Assembly: GCF_033095965.1 (NCBI RefSeq)
Contig: NZ_AP026801.1
Span: forward strand, 1,136,001-1,200,000
Source of the DNA: Xylocopilactobacillus apis
GTDB taxonomy: Bacteria > Bacillota > Bacilli > Lactobacillales > Lactobacillaceae
DNA: 64,000 nucleotides
Direction: 5' to 3'
Shown here: in pieces, positions 27,257-36,986 of the stretch
Position numbering within the stretch: the stretch's first letter is position 1
Layout: each line of letters opens with the position of its first letter
Translations under genes and position numbers: made by a program
The notes under the pieces: model-generated
Database searches by the model: none
What the model saw: only the letters and a program-made list of their open reading frames with translations
Told to the model about the DNA's origin: nothing

Positions 27257-29020
27257 TTAGACGTTTTCGATTTTGCCTTTATAAACTATTCCACCTTTTG
27301 GATCTAATGTAATAGTTTGACCATCAGAAACTAAGTTAGTAATGTTCTTAGCACCAACAATAACTGGGATTCCTAGCGAAAGACCAACTACTGCAGCGTG
27401 AGAAGAAAGTCCGCCGCTTTCAACAACAAGACCTGATGCTTTTTCAATAGCAGGAGTATAGTCTTTATCAGTAGTTTTAGTAACTAAAATATCTCCGCTT
27501 TGAGCCTTAGCAATTGCTTCTTCAGCGCTTGTTGCAACTTTAGCCGTTCCAACAAATGAATGATCACCAATTCCGCTTCCTTTAGCGAGTTTGGAACCAA
27601 TTAATTGTACTTTTAATACGTTAGTAGTTCCAGTTTCACCAACAGGCACTCCAGCAGTAATTAAAATTAAATCACCTTCTTCAGCAAAACCTAATTCTAC
27701 AGCCTTTTGAGTTGCTAAATCAAATAATTCATCAGTTGAATTAAGATTTTTAACTAGAACTGGTTGGACACCCCAGTCAATTGTCAAACTTCTTTGAACA
27801 TCTTCATTAGGAGTTAAAGCAAGAATATCTGCTTTAGGACGATATTTTGAAATCATTCTTGCGGTAAATCCAGATTGAGTTGCTGCAACAATTGTCTTAA
27901 CACCCAAGTTCTTAGCAATATGAGCAACTGATTGTCCAACAGCTTCTGTGACATCTGTTTTATCTGATAAGCGTTTCAAAGTAAAAGCATCAAGATTAAC
28001 TAAAGATCTTTCAGTTCTTTTATCGATTTTTGCCATTGCAGCAACAGATTCAACTGGGTATTTACCGTTAGCACTTTCACCAGAAAGCATTGTTGCATCT
28101 GTTCCATCAATAACTGCGTTAGCAACGTCATTAACTTCGGCTCTGGTTGGACGTGGATTTTCCTGCATTGAATCAAGCATCTGAGTTGCAGTAATTACCG
28201 GTTTACCAGCTTCATTACATTTTCTGATTAATTCTTTTTGAACAAAAGGAACATTTTCAAAAGGAATTTCAACACCCATGTCACCACGAGCAATCATTAA
28301 ACCATCGGATACTTTAATGATATCGTCAAAATTATCAATTCCTTCTTGTGATTCAATTTTAGGATAAATCTTAACAATTTCGCGATGTTTCTTTTCAAGT
28401 AGTTCACGAATATCTAAAACATCCTGTGGTTTACGAACAAAACTAGCAGCAATAAAATTGATGCCATGGTCAAGACCAAAATTAATATCGTCAGTATCCT
28501 TCTCAGTAATACCTGGCAATTTAATTTCAACACCCGGAGCGTTAACACCCTTTTTTGATCCAATCATGCCTTCATTTTCAACAACAGTGATTAGTTCTTT
28601 GTGCTCTTCATCTTTACCAGTAATCTTGAGATCTACTAATCCATCATCAATTAAAACATGTCCGCCAACTTTAGTATCTTCATAAAGTCCAGGATAAGTA
28701 ACAGCAATTTTACTTGGATTACCAGTTAAACTTGCATCCATTGAAATGCGAATTTCATCACCCATATGAGCTTCAAATTTGCCGCCTTCTTGATCAGTTG
28801 TTCTTATTTCTGCTCCCTTAGTATCAAGCATAATACCAACTAATTTACCAGTGATTTTTTCAGCTTCTCTAACCATCTTCATCCGGGAAAGATGTTCTTC
28901 ATGGTCACCATGTGAAAAGTTAAAGCGAAAAACATTAGCTCCGGCTTTAATCAATTTTGCAATAATATCTGTCGAGTTACTAGCTGGTCCTAATGTTGAA
29001 ACAATTTTAGTCTTTTTCAT
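27257..29020 (-). CDS. pyk: Pyruvate kinase
   Basis: Last ATP-forming step of glycolysis. The 587 aa enzyme has the barrel blocks KIVSTLGPAS, FRFNFSHGDH, KIESQEGIDN, MIARGDMGVEIP and ATQMLDSM. A C-terminal PEP-utiliser-like mobile domain (about residues 490-587, with SGGLSSHAAVVGLSLGIPVIV) follows, as in Bacillus and lactobacilli. Directly downstream of pfkA (27-base gap) and upstream of a strong terminator, forming the classic pfkA-pyk operon. Confidence 0.98.
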   Translation of the reverse strand: MKKTKIVSTLGPASNSTDIIAKLIKAGANVFRFNFSHGDHEEHLSRMKMVREAEKITGKLVGIMLDTKGAEIRTTDQEGGKFEAHMGDEIRISMDASLTGNPSKIAVTYPGLYEDTKVGGHVLIDDGLVDLKITGKDEEHKELITVVENEGMIGSKKGVNAPGVEIKLPGITEKDTDDINFGLDHGINFIAASFVRKPQDVLDIRELLEKKHREIVKIYPKIESQEGIDNFDDIIKVSDGLMIARGDMGVEIPFENVPFVQKELIRKCNEAGKPVITATQMLDSMQENPRPTRAEVNDVANAVIDGTDATMLSGESANGKYPVESVAAMAKIDKRTERSLVNLDAFTLKRLSDKTDVTEAVGQSVAHIAKNLGVKTIVAATQSGFTARMISKYRPKADILALTPNEDVQRSLTIDWGVQPVLVKNLNSTDELFDLATQKAVELGFAEEGDLILITAGVPVGETGTTNVLKVQLIGSKLAKGSGIGDHSFVGTAKVATSAEEAIAKAQSGDILVTKTTDKDYTPAIEKASGLVVESGGLSSHAAVVGLSLGIPVIVGAKNITNLVSDGQTITLDPKGGIVYKGKIENV

Positions 29021-29047
29021 ATATTTATATCTACTCTCTTTTCTAAA

Positions 29048-30007
29048 TTAATAAGATAATGTGTTTGCTAATTCATACATTGATAAATCTGTAACTGCTT
29101 TTGTATTAAAAAGATCAATAATCGGATGGTGAGTTATAATCTGGTTTTCAATTCCTACCGCTTGACCACCTTGGCCGTTTAATAAAAGTTCAACTGCGTA
29201 ACTCCCCATTCTTGCAGCAATGACTCTGTCATATGCTGTTGGAGAACCACCTCTAACAACGTGACCTAATGAAACACCTCTGATGTTTTCTACACCTCGG
29301 TTTGAAAGCTGTTCAGTAAGGTCTTGTGCATGAATTGCTCCCTCAGCTGTGACGATGATTTGATGGTCATGACCGCGGAGTCTAGCATCTTTAATTGTTT
29401 CAGCAATTTGGTCGACATCGAAAGGTTTTTCAGGGATTACTACTACTTGACTGCCTGAAGCAACGGCTGTCCTTAAAGCAATTTCGCCTGAATTACGTCC
29501 CATAACCTCAACTACGAAAATTCGACTATGGCTTTTTGCTGTATCACGAATTCTATCAATCTCCTCAACAGAAGTTTGAATTGCTGTATTAAAACCAATA
29601 GTATGATCTGTAAAAGGAATATCATTATCTATTGTTCCAGGAACGCCAATTGCATTATATCCATGTTCAGTTAATTTAACAGCTCCGTGATATGTACCGT
29701 CACCGCCAATAGTAACCAAGGCATCAATTCCGTTATTTTTTAACTGCTCAATCGCCTTTAATTGCGTTTGTTCTTCGGCAAATTCTGGATATCTTGCTGT
29801 ATAAAGCATAGTACCGCCTAGCTGGATTAAATCAGAAACCTCTTTTTCTTTGATTTCAAAAATGTTTCCTTCGACTAAGCCTTTATAACCGTAATTTATG
29901 CCACATACTTCAAGATTAGCACTTAATGCCTTTCGAGCTACAGCTCTGATTGCAGCATTCATTCCAGGGGCATCTCCGCCACTTGTCAAAATACCAATAC
30001 GTTTCAT
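29048..30007 (-). CDS. pfkA: 6-phosphofructokinase
   Basis: ATP-dependent committed step of glycolysis. GILTSGGDAPGMNAAIRA, TIGGDGTYHGA, GVPGTIDNDIPFTD and EVMGRNSGEIAL are the nucleotide, catalytic and substrate blocks. The longest frame starts 22 codons earlier, but GAGGTGG before the ATG at 30005-30007 and the normal 319 aa length decide this start. Its presence argues against an obligately heterofermentative host even though xfp is also in the window. Confidence 0.98.
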   Translation of the reverse strand: MKRIGILTSGGDAPGMNAAIRAVARKALSANLEVCGINYGYKGLVEGNIFEIKEKEVSDLIQLGGTMLYTARYPEFAEEQTQLKAIEQLKNNGIDALVTIGGDGTYHGAVKLTEHGYNAIGVPGTIDNDIPFTDHTIGFNTAIQTSVEEIDRIRDTAKSHSRIFVVEVMGRNSGEIALRTAVASGSQVVVIPEKPFDVDQIAETIKDARLRGHDHQIIVTAEGAIHAQDLTEQLSNRGVENIRGVSLGHVVRGGSPTAYDRVIAARMGSYAVELLLNGQGGQAVGIENQIITHHPIIDLFNTKAVTDLSMYELANTLSY

Positions 30008-30102
30008 TAAAATAAACCACCTCAATAAATTTTGTTGGATCCTAAATATTCCAATCGCGGTTAATGTTACCACTAACAGAGGGTTTTGTCATAAATTTTC
30101 AA

Positions 30103-33100
30103 TTATTTCTTTTCTTGAAATATGACATGTTTATTACCGACTAATTGAATTAATTCGTGATACAATTCTTCGCTCATTGAAACCCAGCTATTAGGGTTTA
30201 AAAGAACATTTTGACCAGTTTTATTATTAACAATGTAAACGGGATTTAATCCGTGATTTTTTGCGAATAATTGCTGCAAAATTTTCATTTTTTTGGAATC
30301 TATTTCAGAAACCTCAACAAAAAGTTTTTCATCATTAAAAGTTTTTGATGCTTCTTTTAATAAAAACATTTTATTGATTATAAAATTTATTCCGCGTCGG
30401 TCTCTAATTTGACCGAAAGCTGCAATTTTTTTTCCTTCAATCACTTGGCTGCTATATTCAAAATACTGATCTGAAAATATTACTCCTTCAATAACGTCTT
30501 CCATATCGTCTAAAGATATAAATGACATTTGTTTACCATTTTTATCTTTAATAACCTGTTTTTTGACGATCGTTGCAAAAATCCAAGACTTTTTCCCTTT
30601 TTGAAGTTGATTAATTTTTTGCGGCTGATAAATTTTTTCTAAATTTTTAAATTCATCAAAAGGACTTCCATTAAGATACAATCCCGTTAATTCATGTTCC
30701 ATTTCAATTTTTTCATCGTATGAAAAATCTGGATAAGGATCCCATCGAGGTTTTAATTGCTCAAATAAATTAACATTATTTTGTGAAAAAACAATGCTAT
30801 CGATACTAGTTTTTAGATTCTCAACCAATTCACGCCGATTACCAGGAAAATCATCACAAGCACCAGATCTGATTAAAGGCAAAAAGTTATCATCTTTAAG
30901 AAATCTTCGATCAACTCGATTTAATAAATCGTTTAAATCTTTATAAGAACCATATTTAAACCTTTTAGAGACCACTTCTTTAATAAAATCTCTCCTAAGA
31001 TCTTTAATTAAAACTAAACCTGAAATAATTTTCTTTCCATCATTAGTGAAGTTAAAAATGCTAGTGTTGATTTCAGGAGAGATCGTCCTAATATTTTTTC
31101 TTTTTGCAGCGTTAATTAAATTACGTAATCGAGTATAGTCTCCTAACGAATACTCCAATTGAACAGTAAAAAAATGAATTGGAAAGTGGGATTTAATATA
31201 ACCGAGCCAAAAAGCTAACATACTATATGCAACAGAATGTGACTTATTAAAACCATAGTTAGAAAAATATTCAATTAAATCGTAAACCTTTTTGGCCTGC
31301 TTTTCACTGTATCCTTTTTGGACAGCTCCGTCGATAAATTTAGTCTGATATTCATCAAGAAGAGCACGATTTTTTTTGCTCATCGCCCTCCGCAGCATAT
31401 CTGCTTCACTTAAAGGAAAGCCTGCCATTAAATTTGCCGCCTGCATGACCTGTTCTTGATAAACAATAACTCCATAAGTACTGTCAATAATCGGCTTTAA
31501 AGGGGCCAAATCAGGATCATATGACGTATCCTTATTTTTTTTATGTTCAATATAGGTATTAATTTGACCCATCGGACCAGGTCGAAATAGTGCATTTGTT
31601 GCTACAATGTCGTTAAAACTCTCAACATCCATTTTTAAAAGAACTCTTTTTAATCCATCTGATTCAAATTGAAAAACACCATCAGTATCAGCATCATGAA
31701 ATACTTTTAAAGTTAAAGGATCTTTGTTATCAATTTGTTCAACCTTAAAATTTGGGTCATCATATTTGTGAACCAAATCAATCATTTTTTTTAGAATCGT
31801 CAGATTACGAAGTCCCAAAATATCGATTTTAAGCAGCCCTAATTCTTCAACATCGTGGTAAACATATTGCGTCAACAAAATGTCGTTTGCCCCTTCTTGT
31901 AAAGGGATCTTATCAACTAATTTATTTTCAGAAATCACCACGCCAGCTGCATGAATTGAAGGCTGTCTTGGTAATCCCTCAATCTTTAACAAAACAGAAA
32001 AAAGCATCCGGCCAAACTTATCTTCATTGACTAGTTTTTGAAATTCTGAAGACTCACTGTAGCATTGTTTTAAAGTTACATGTAAACCATGTGGTACTGC
32101 ATTAATCCATCTGGAAACCGTCTTATTATCTGCGGAAAAGACGCGTAAACAATCACGAATCCCTTGTTTTACGCCTAAAGTTGAGAAAGTTATAATTTGT
32201 GCAAAATTATCTCTGCCATATTTTTGCTGCAGATATTTAATAATTTCTCCTCTTTTATCATCAGGAACATCTAAATCAATATCTGGCATATTCACTCTGG
32301 CCGGATTTAAAAATCTTTCAAACAGTAATCCATACTCAATTGGATCAACTTTAGAAATTCCTAAAGTATAAGATACTAAAGATCCTGCTGCTGAACCACG
32401 GCCTGCTCCTAATTGAATATCAGCTGAATTAGCGTAATTGACAATATCCCAAATAATTAAAAAATAATCTGCAAATCCCATTTCATCAATAACTTTTAAC
32501 TCATATTCAACTCGCTTTAAATATTCGGGATCTTGATCTTTTCCTAGTTCAGTTAATCCTTGACTAACCAAATGTTTTAAATATTTTGATGATGAATCAA
32601 AAGATGATTTAAAGTGTGGTAATTCTGTTTTTTCTTTGACAATTTCAACATTAAGTTCTTTTGCTAAATTATTGGCGTTAGTTACTGCATCAAATAAATC
32701 ACCCTTTTCAGGGTTAACAACTTCTGAGGCAGATTTTAATTCATGAGAACCAGGAACTGTCAGTAAAGGGTCCTCGGGGTCGATTTTCTCTTGTTTATCA
32801 ATCGCTTCAAGAATTTTCAAAGCGACCTCATCTTCAGCATTTAAATATTTAACTTCGTCCATATAAACTATTTTTAAAAGTTTCTGCTGATAGATTTTTT
32901 CGTAAATGTTCATTTTACTTAGATTCATTAAACTGGGAGAATAGCCCAAATAAAGATTAGAAAACAGCTTACGGTATTTACCAATCATTTCATTTATTTT
33001 TTCAAAATTAGACTCAATTATTTCATTTTCAGTTGGACTTATTATTACAGTTAACCCTGAGTAATAATCTTTTAAACTTTCAAGAGTTTGAAAATTTGAA

Positions 33101-33405
33101 TCAATATTAATTAAAGTGGAAATCTTAAGTAAATTTTTATAACCTTCTTTATTTTCAGCCAGTAAAACCAGCTTGATTCTCATATCAGAAAAACCTCTGG
33201 TACCCAAAGTCATTCCAATAATCGGCTTAAGATTGTTTTGAATACACTGATCATAGAACTGAATCGTTCCATGCAATACATTAAAATCAGTAATTGCTAA
33301 AGACCAATATCCCCTTTTTTTGGCGACTTGAATTAATTCTGGGATTTTAATGGTCGATTTTAAAGTAGAATAGCAAGTGATCGTATTTAGATTGACAAAA
33401 TTCAT
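30103..33405 (-). CDS. dnaE: DNA polymerase III alpha subunit, DnaE type
   Basis: Replicative polymerase that extends primers before PolC takes over in Firmicutes. The N-terminal PHP domain has lost the metal ligands: the usual His-x-His at the start is replaced (LNTITCYSTLKS), so no PHP phosphoesterase is expected. The polymerase active site is in NMPDIDLDVPDD, with QLGAGRGSAAGSLVSYTLG upstream (split to its core). The HhH region and a C-terminal OB fold follow. The length of about 1100 aa is normal for DnaE3. The ATG at 33403-33405 fits the family N-terminus (MNFVNLN); a TTG five codons earlier is possible. Confidence 0.95.
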   Translation of the reverse strand: MNFVNLNTITCYSTLKSTIKIPELIQVAKKRGYWSLAITDFNVLHGTIQFYDQCIQNNLKPIIGMTLGTRGFSDMRIKLVLLAENKEGYKNLLKISTLINIDSNFQTLESLKDYYSGLTVIISPTENEIIESNFEKINEMIGKYRKLFSNLYLGYSPSLMNLSKMNIYEKIYQQKLLKIVYMDEVKYLNAEDEVALKILEAIDKQEKIDPEDPLLTVPGSHELKSASEVVNPEKGDLFDAVTNANNLAKELNVEIVKEKTELPHFKSSFDSSSKYLKHLVSQGLTELGKDQDPEYLKRVEYELKVIDEMGFADYFLIIWDIVNYANSADIQLGAGRGSAAGSLVSYTLGISKVDPIEYGLLFERFLNPARVNMPDIDLDVPDDKRGEIIKYLQQKYGRDNFAQIITFSTLGVKQGIRDCLRVFSADNKTVSRWINAVPHGLHVTLKQCYSESSEFQKLVNEDKFGRMLFSVLLKIEGLPRQPSIHAAGVVISENKLVDKIPLQEGANDILLTQYVYHDVEELGLLKIDILGLRNLTILKKMIDLVHKYDDPNFKVEQIDNKDPLTLKVFHDADTDGVFQFESDGLKRVLLKMDVESFNDIVATNALFRPGPMGQINTYIEHKKNKDTSYDPDLAPLKPIIDSTYGVIVYQEQVMQAANLMAGFPLSEADMLRRAMSKKNRALLDEYQTKFIDGAVQKGYSEKQAKKVYDLIEYFSNYGFNKSHSVAYSMLAFWLGYIKSHFPIHFFTVQLEYSLGDYTRLRNLINAAKRKNIRTISPEINTSIFNFTNDGKKIISGLVLIKDLRRDFIKEVVSKRFKYGSYKDLNDLLNRVDRRFLKDDNFLPLIRSGACDDFPGNRRELVENLKTSIDSIVFSQNNVNLFEQLKPRWDPYPDFSYDEKIEMEHELTGLYLNGSPFDEFKNLEKIYQPQKINQLQKGKKSWIFATIVKKQVIKDKNGKQMSFISLDDMEDVIEGVIFSDQYFEYSSQVIEGKKIAAFGQIRDRRGINFIINKMFLLKEASKTFNDEKLFVEVSEIDSKKMKILQQLFAKNHGLNPVYIVNNKTGQNVLLNPNSWVSMSEELYHELIQLVGNKHVIFQEKK

Positions 33406-33454
33406 ATTTTTATTTTCCAAAAAGTGTTACAATTTCATGCGAGAGGTACAAAAA

Positions 33455-33634
33455 ATGAAATACATAACTTCGATGGTATGGATCATTGCCTTTTTCCAAA
33501 TCATTGGGTTTATCGGCTCAAGTTTGACGAAGACGCAATATGATCCATTGCAAACGTTCTATGTTTCACTAGTTTTTGGGGTAATTTTCAGTATTGTCCC
33601 AATTGAATTAGAAAAATTATCTAAGAAAAATTAA
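33455..33634 (+). CDS. DUF2929 small membrane protein (YjzD-like)
   Basis: A 59 aa protein with two predicted membrane helices (about residues 5-22 and 34-52) and a short charged tail. It resembles the DUF2929/YjzD family often found next to dnaE in lactobacilli. The long frame begins at 33377, but GAGAGG before the ATG at 33455 decides the start. Function unknown. Confidence 0.8.
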   Translation: MKYITSMVWIIAFFQIIGFIGSSLTKTQYDPLQTFYVSLVFGVIFSIVPIELEKLSKKN

Positions 33635-33677
33635 TCTTCCTCAAGAATCTAGATCAGGTTCTTGAAGAAGATTTTTT
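33633..33677. terminator. bidirectional terminator between convergent DUF2929 and DUF1836 genes
   Basis: AATCTTCCTCAAGAA pairs imperfectly with TTCTTGAAGAAGATT and is followed by a T-run on the plus strand and preceded by an A-run. It overlaps the last codons of the DUF1836 gene. Confidence 0.75.
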
Positions 33678-34081
33678 ATTTGTCTTTTAGCAATTAAAAC
33701 ACTAGATAATTGTCCGAAAATATCTGATAAATTATCATTAACGTCATCTGAACTATTAACTAGCTGTTCATTAAAAATCTTTATAAAACCATTATAACGA
33801 TCTTCAATTTTACTATCGACTAAAAACTGCTCTTTAAGGGAAATAATTTCATCAAGTGAAAAAATTTCTTTCATGAGATTAATAAAAATTAATTGGGCAA
33901 CGTGAACTCGATTATATTTTTTTTTCTGAGGTGAATCTAAAAGCTTATGTTTAACATAATTGTTGACCATTGAAGAAGTTATTTCACCTCCCCAAGGATT
34001 GGTAGAATCATTAACTACTGTAACAATTTGATCCATATATAAATCAAAATTTGGAAGTTCATCCCAAGTTGGTAAACTCAT
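33641..34081 (-). CDS. DUF1836 putative MerR-like DNA-binding protein
   Basis: A 146 aa protein with the DUF1836 pattern: LPTWDELPNFDLYMDQIV at the N-terminus, then a helix-turn-helix-like ITSSMVNNYVKHKLL and KKYNRVHVAQLIFI. The arrangement resembles a MerR-type winged helix, so DNA binding is likely, but targets are unknown. AAGGA seven bases before ATG sets the start; a frame nine codons longer lacks one. Between rpmF and dnaE, transcribed alone or after rpmF. Confidence 0.8.
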   Translation of the reverse strand: MSLPTWDELPNFDLYMDQIVTVVNDSTNPWGGEITSSMVNNYVKHKLLDSPQKKKYNRVHVAQLIFINLMKEIFSLDEIISLKEQFLVDSKIEDRYNGFIKIFNEQLVNSSDDVNDNLSDIFGQLSSVLIAKRQIKNLLQEPDLDS

Positions 34082-34104
34082 TAAATATTCCTTTGTAAAA
34101 ATAA

Positions 34105-34134
34105 ACAAAAAAGACCAAGGATTCCCTTGATCTT
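34105..34134 (-). terminator. Rho-independent terminator of rpmF
   Basis: On the minus strand GATCAAGG-GAAT-CCTTGGTC is followed by six T. It sits right after the rpmF stop codon. Confidence 0.85.
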
Positions 34135-34137
34135 CAA

Positions 34138-34326
34138 TTATGCAGGATTTTCGTTATTCTTTTGAATAACTGGTTTTCCTTTGTAAATTCCGCTTGGAGA
34201 TACGTGGTGGCTTAATGTATATTCGCCCGTTAATTCATCAAAATGAATTGAAGGCGCTGTCAATTTTTTATTGCCACGACGAATCCGTTTCTTCGTTTTC
34301 GAAGTTCTTCTTGCAGGTGTTGCCAT
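34138..34326 (-). CDS. rpmF: 50S ribosomal protein L32
   Basis: A 62 aa basic ribosomal protein, beginning ATPARRTSKTKKRIRRGNKK with the family core TAPSIHFDELTGEYTLSHHVS. The Cys pairs of zinc-binding L32 are absent, so this is the zinc-free paralogue type seen in many lactobacilli. Bounded by its own promoter (34367-34394) and terminator. Confidence 0.96.
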   Translation of the reverse strand: MATPARRTSKTKKRIRRGNKKLTAPSIHFDELTGEYTLSHHVSPSGIYKGKPVIQKNNENPA

Positions 34327-34366
34327 TATATGAACTCCTATCTCTATATTATTACAACATCATTCA

Positions 34367-34394
34367 ATTATAGCTAATCTGCCAAAAAAGGCAA
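34367..34394 (-). promoter_or_regulatory. rpmF: promoter of rpmF
   Basis: TTGCCT and TATAAT with a 16-base spacer on the minus strand, about 40 bases before the rpmF start. Divergent from the ABC importer promoter at 34423-34451. Confidence 0.65.
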
Positions 34395-34422
34395 GTCTTA
34401 TTTGATCAAACCGCAAGATTAA

Positions 34423-34451
34423 TTGACACGAGTGGCGTAGACTTTTAAAAT
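34423..34451 (+). promoter_or_regulatory. promoter of the amino-acid ABC importer
   Basis: Perfect −35 TTGACA, 17-base spacer, −10 TAAAAT, about 30 bases before the start codon. It is among the best sigma-A matches in the window. Confidence 0.75.
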
Positions 34452-34482
34452 ATTTAGTTATCTATAAAAAGGGATAAATGTT

Positions 34483-36048
34483 ATGGGATTAAAGATCAAA
34501 AAAAGTCATTTTTTTTTAATTTTGTTTGCAGTTTTAGCACTGTTTTTAACAACTAATATTCATCAAGTATCAGCAGCTCAAAAAGAATTCAGAGTCGGCA
34601 TGGAAGCTGGATATCCCCCGTTTAACTGGACTCAAGTTGACGATTCAGGCGGTGCGGTAAAAATTGATGGATCAAAGCAATATGCTAATGGGTATGATGT
34701 ACAAATTGCTAAAATTATAGCTAATAAACTAGATCGAAAACTTGTTATTGTCAAAACTGTTTGGGATGGTTTAGCTCCTGCATTAACCTCAGGAAAGATT
34801 GATGCAATAATTGCTGGCATGTCACCTACTCCTGAAAGAAGAAAAACGGTTGATTTTTCAAATCCGTACTTAGTATCAAAAGCAATTATGATTGTTCGAA
34901 AAAATTCGGCATATGCCAATGCTACTTCTATTCAGGATTTTAAAAGTGCTAAAATAACTTCTCAATTGAGTACATTTCTTTACGATTTAATACCACAAAT
35001 TAAAGACGTCAAACAAGAAACCGCAATGAATGACTTTTCAGCGATGAGAACTGCTCTTCAAAGTGGCGTTATTGACGGATACGTTGCTCAAGAACCAGAG
35101 GGTATCAGTGTCGAAAATGCAATGCCCTCTTTAAAAATGATTAAATTCTCAAATGGCAAAGGATTTAAAACTGACAGCTCAGATGATGCCTCAGCGGTTG
35201 GACTCAAAAAAAATAGTCCTGACATGGCAAAAATTAACCAAATTCTGGCTGGAATCTCTAAGTCTAAACGTGAAAAAATGATGACTTGGGCGGTTAAACA
35301 TCAGCCTCAAACATCTGATAAAAAAGTAAATTGGTTTATCAATATTTTCCAAAAATACGGGAGCCTTTTACTAAACGGTACTCTTACTACTCTTTGGATT
35401 TCTTTAATTGGAACAATTGTGGGTTTTCTAATTGGATTATTGGTTGGAATTATCAGGACTGTGCCGTTATCAAAATCAAAAGGGAAAAAAATTGGTCAAA
35501 AAATTCTCAATGCTTTTTTCTGGCTTTATATTGAAATCTTTCGTGGAACCCCAATGATGGTTCAAGCTGCCATTTTTTACTACGGATTAGCACAAGCATT
35601 TCAAATTAACGTAAATAAGCTTGCTGCAGCTCTTTTAATCGTCTCAATTAATACTGGTGCTTACATGGCTGAAATTATGAGAGGTGGGATTGAAGCTGTC
35701 GATCCTGGTCAAAAGGAAGGAGCCATGGCTTTAGGCATGTCGCATTTTCAAATGATGAGAAAAGTAATACTCCCTCAAGCTGTCAGGAACTCCCTGCCTG
35801 CTGTTGGAAATGAATTTGTAATTAATATTAAAGATACCTCTGTCCTATCAATTATCTCCGTAACCGAACTTTTCTTTAATGGTCAAACGATTGCGGGACA
35901 AACTTATCAATTTTTCCAAAGCTTCTTTGTAATTTCGATCATCTATCTATTTTTAACTTTTACAGTTACTCAAATTTTGAAATTTATCGAAAGAAAAATG
36001 GCTGGCCCAAAAAATTACAATTTAATGGCTAACCAATTACAGGTGTAA
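34483..36048 (+). CDS. Glutamine-type ABC importer, fused substrate-binding protein and permease
   Basis: A 521 aa fusion. A signal/anchor helix (about residues 9-30) leads into a periplasmic-type binding domain (about 35-270; [34 protein letters not shown]) and then a permease domain with several helices (about 290-510) carrying the EAA-type loop [20 protein letters not shown]. The polar amino acid family often takes up glutamine or other polar amino acids; the exact ligand is not deducible. The ATPase gene follows after one base. Preceded by a strong promoter. Confidence 0.93.
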   Translation: MGLKIKKSHFFLILFAVLALFLTTNIHQVSAAQKEFRVGMEAGYPPFNWTQVDDSGGAVKIDGSKQYANGYDVQIAKIIANKLDRKLVIVKTVWDGLAPALTSGKIDAIIAGMSPTPERRKTVDFSNPYLVSKAIMIVRKNSAYANATSIQDFKSAKITSQLSTFLYDLIPQIKDVKQETAMNDFSAMRTALQSGVIDGYVAQEPEGISVENAMPSLKMIKFSNGKGFKTDSSDDASAVGLKKNSPDMAKINQILAGISKSKREKMMTWAVKHQPQTSDKKVNWFINIFQKYGSLLLNGTLTTLWISLIGTIVGFLIGLLVGIIRTVPLSKSKGKKIGQKILNAFFWLYIEIFRGTPMMVQAAIFYYGLAQAFQINVNKLAAALLIVSINTGAYMAEIMRGGIEAVDPGQKEGAMALGMSHFQMMRKVILPQAVRNSLPAVGNEFVINIKDTSVLSIISVTELFFNGQTIAGQTYQFFQSFFVISIIYLFLTFTVTQILKFIERKMAGPKNYNLMANQLQV

Positions 36049-36049
36049 A

Positions 36050-36790
36050 ATGACAGAACAATTATTTGAAATTAAAAATTTAAAGAAAACTTTTGGAAAT
36101 CATACCGTTTTAAAAGATATTTCTTTCAATATTGAAAAAGAAGAAATTATTTCAATAATTGGCTCATCAGGCTCTGGTAAATCAACATTGCTTCGTTGCT
36201 TAAATTTACTTGAAGAACCTACTGGCGGGGAAATTATTTATCAAGGATCAAATATTCTTGATCCAAAATTTGACCTCAATCATTATCGAGCTAAAGTAGG
36301 AATGGTTTTTCAATCTTTTAATTTATTTAACAATCTTTCTGTTCTTAATAACTGCATCATTCCACAAGAATCTGTTTTAAAAAGAGACCATGCTGCAGCT
36401 AAAGATACCGCAATCCAAAATTTGCAAAGTGTTGGAATGGAACAATTTCTTGAAGCAAAACCAGCTCAACTATCTGGCGGTCAAAAACAACGAGTAGCAA
36501 TTGCCCGTGCAGTATCAATGAATCCAGATGTCTTACTATTTGACGAACCAACATCAGCTCTTGATCCAGAAATGGTAGATGACGTTTTAGAAGCAATGAA
36601 AAAGCTTGCTGAAATTGGTTTAACAATGGTCATAGTTAGCCACGAAATGCAATTTGTCCGTGATATTTCGAACGAAATTTTGTTTATGGATGATGGAGTT
36701 ATTTTAGAACATGGTAACTCAAGTGATATTTTTGAACATCCAAAGGAAGAAAGAACTAAAGAATTTCTAAAACGTTATTTGAATCGTTAA
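36050..36790 (+). CDS. Polar amino acid ABC importer, ATP-binding subunit
   Basis: A 246 aa nucleotide-binding protein of the GlnQ type. Walker [10 protein letters not shown] is near residues 38-46, the Q-loop MVFQSFNLF near 86, signature [14 protein letters not shown] near 140, Walker [15 protein letters not shown] and the H-loop VSHEMQF. It pairs with the fused binding-protein/permease upstream and completes a two-gene importer. The inverted repeat at 36795-36824 directly follows its stop. Confidence 0.95.
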   Translation: MTEQLFEIKNLKKTFGNHTVLKDISFNIEKEEIISIIGSSGSGKSTLLRCLNLLEEPTGGEIIYQGSNILDPKFDLNHYRAKVGMVFQSFNLFNNLSVLNNCIIPQESVLKRDHAAAKDTAIQNLQSVGMEQFLEAKPAQLSGGQKQRVAIARAVSMNPDVLLFDEPTSALDPEMVDDVLEAMKKLAEIGLTMVIVSHEMQFVRDISNEILFMDDGVILEHGNSSDIFEHPKEERTKEFLKRYLNR

Positions 36791-36794
36791 TTAG

Positions 36795-36824
36795 ATTAAC
36801 TTATTTACTATCAAATAAGTTAAT
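36795..36824. promoter_or_regulatory. perfect 12-bp inverted repeat overlapping the promoter of the first PTS unit
   Basis: ATTAACTTATTT and AAATAAGTTAAT flank ACTATC. It starts five bases after the ATPase stop and covers the −35 element (36804-36809). It may be an operator or an A/T-rich, weak terminator; it has no long T-run after it. Confidence 0.5.
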
Positions 36825-36832
36825 GATAGTAT
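36804..36832 (+). promoter_or_regulatory. promoter of the first PTS unit
   Basis: TTTACT and TAGTAT separated by 17 bases. The same element pair and spacing occurs before the second PTS leader (TTTACA/TAGTAT at 38498-38526), which supports both calls. Confidence 0.6.
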
Positions 36833-36848
36833 TTTAAAGTTGACTATT

Positions 36849-36954
36849 GGATAGTGATTGTTGCAGTTTAACAAGCTAAACCTACTTGTCACATATATTC
36901 TGCGAAAGGCGAAAGCCTTTTGATTTGAATTATGTAACAGGTGGGCTTTTTTAT
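36849..36954 (+). promoter_or_regulatory. RAT antiterminator with overlapping terminator, leader of first EIIBC gene
   Basis: The 34-base RAT at 36849-36882 begins GGATAGTGATTGTTGC and ends AACAAGCTAAACC, the pattern bound by BglG/LicT proteins. Its 3' part overlaps the left arm of a long terminator (AACCTACTTGTCACATA pairing with TATGTAACAGGTGGG, then six T at about 36947). Binding of the antiterminator would block the terminator and allow transcription of the PTS gene at 36987. The inner GGCGAAAGCC hairpin forms the apical part. Confidence 0.85.
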
Positions 36955-36986
36955 TGATTTTTAACATCTAAATGAAAGGATCTAAA

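Noticed and set aside
33641-34108. longer start for the DUF1836 gene at 34108
   Set aside because: No ribosome binding site there; AAGGA seven bases before the ATG at 34081 fits the family N-terminus, and the longer form would enter the rpmF terminator.
36849-36954. T-box or other metabolite riboswitch
   Set aside because: No specifier loop or T-box consensus; the GGATAGT…AAACC element and the adjacent BglG-type gene explain the leader.
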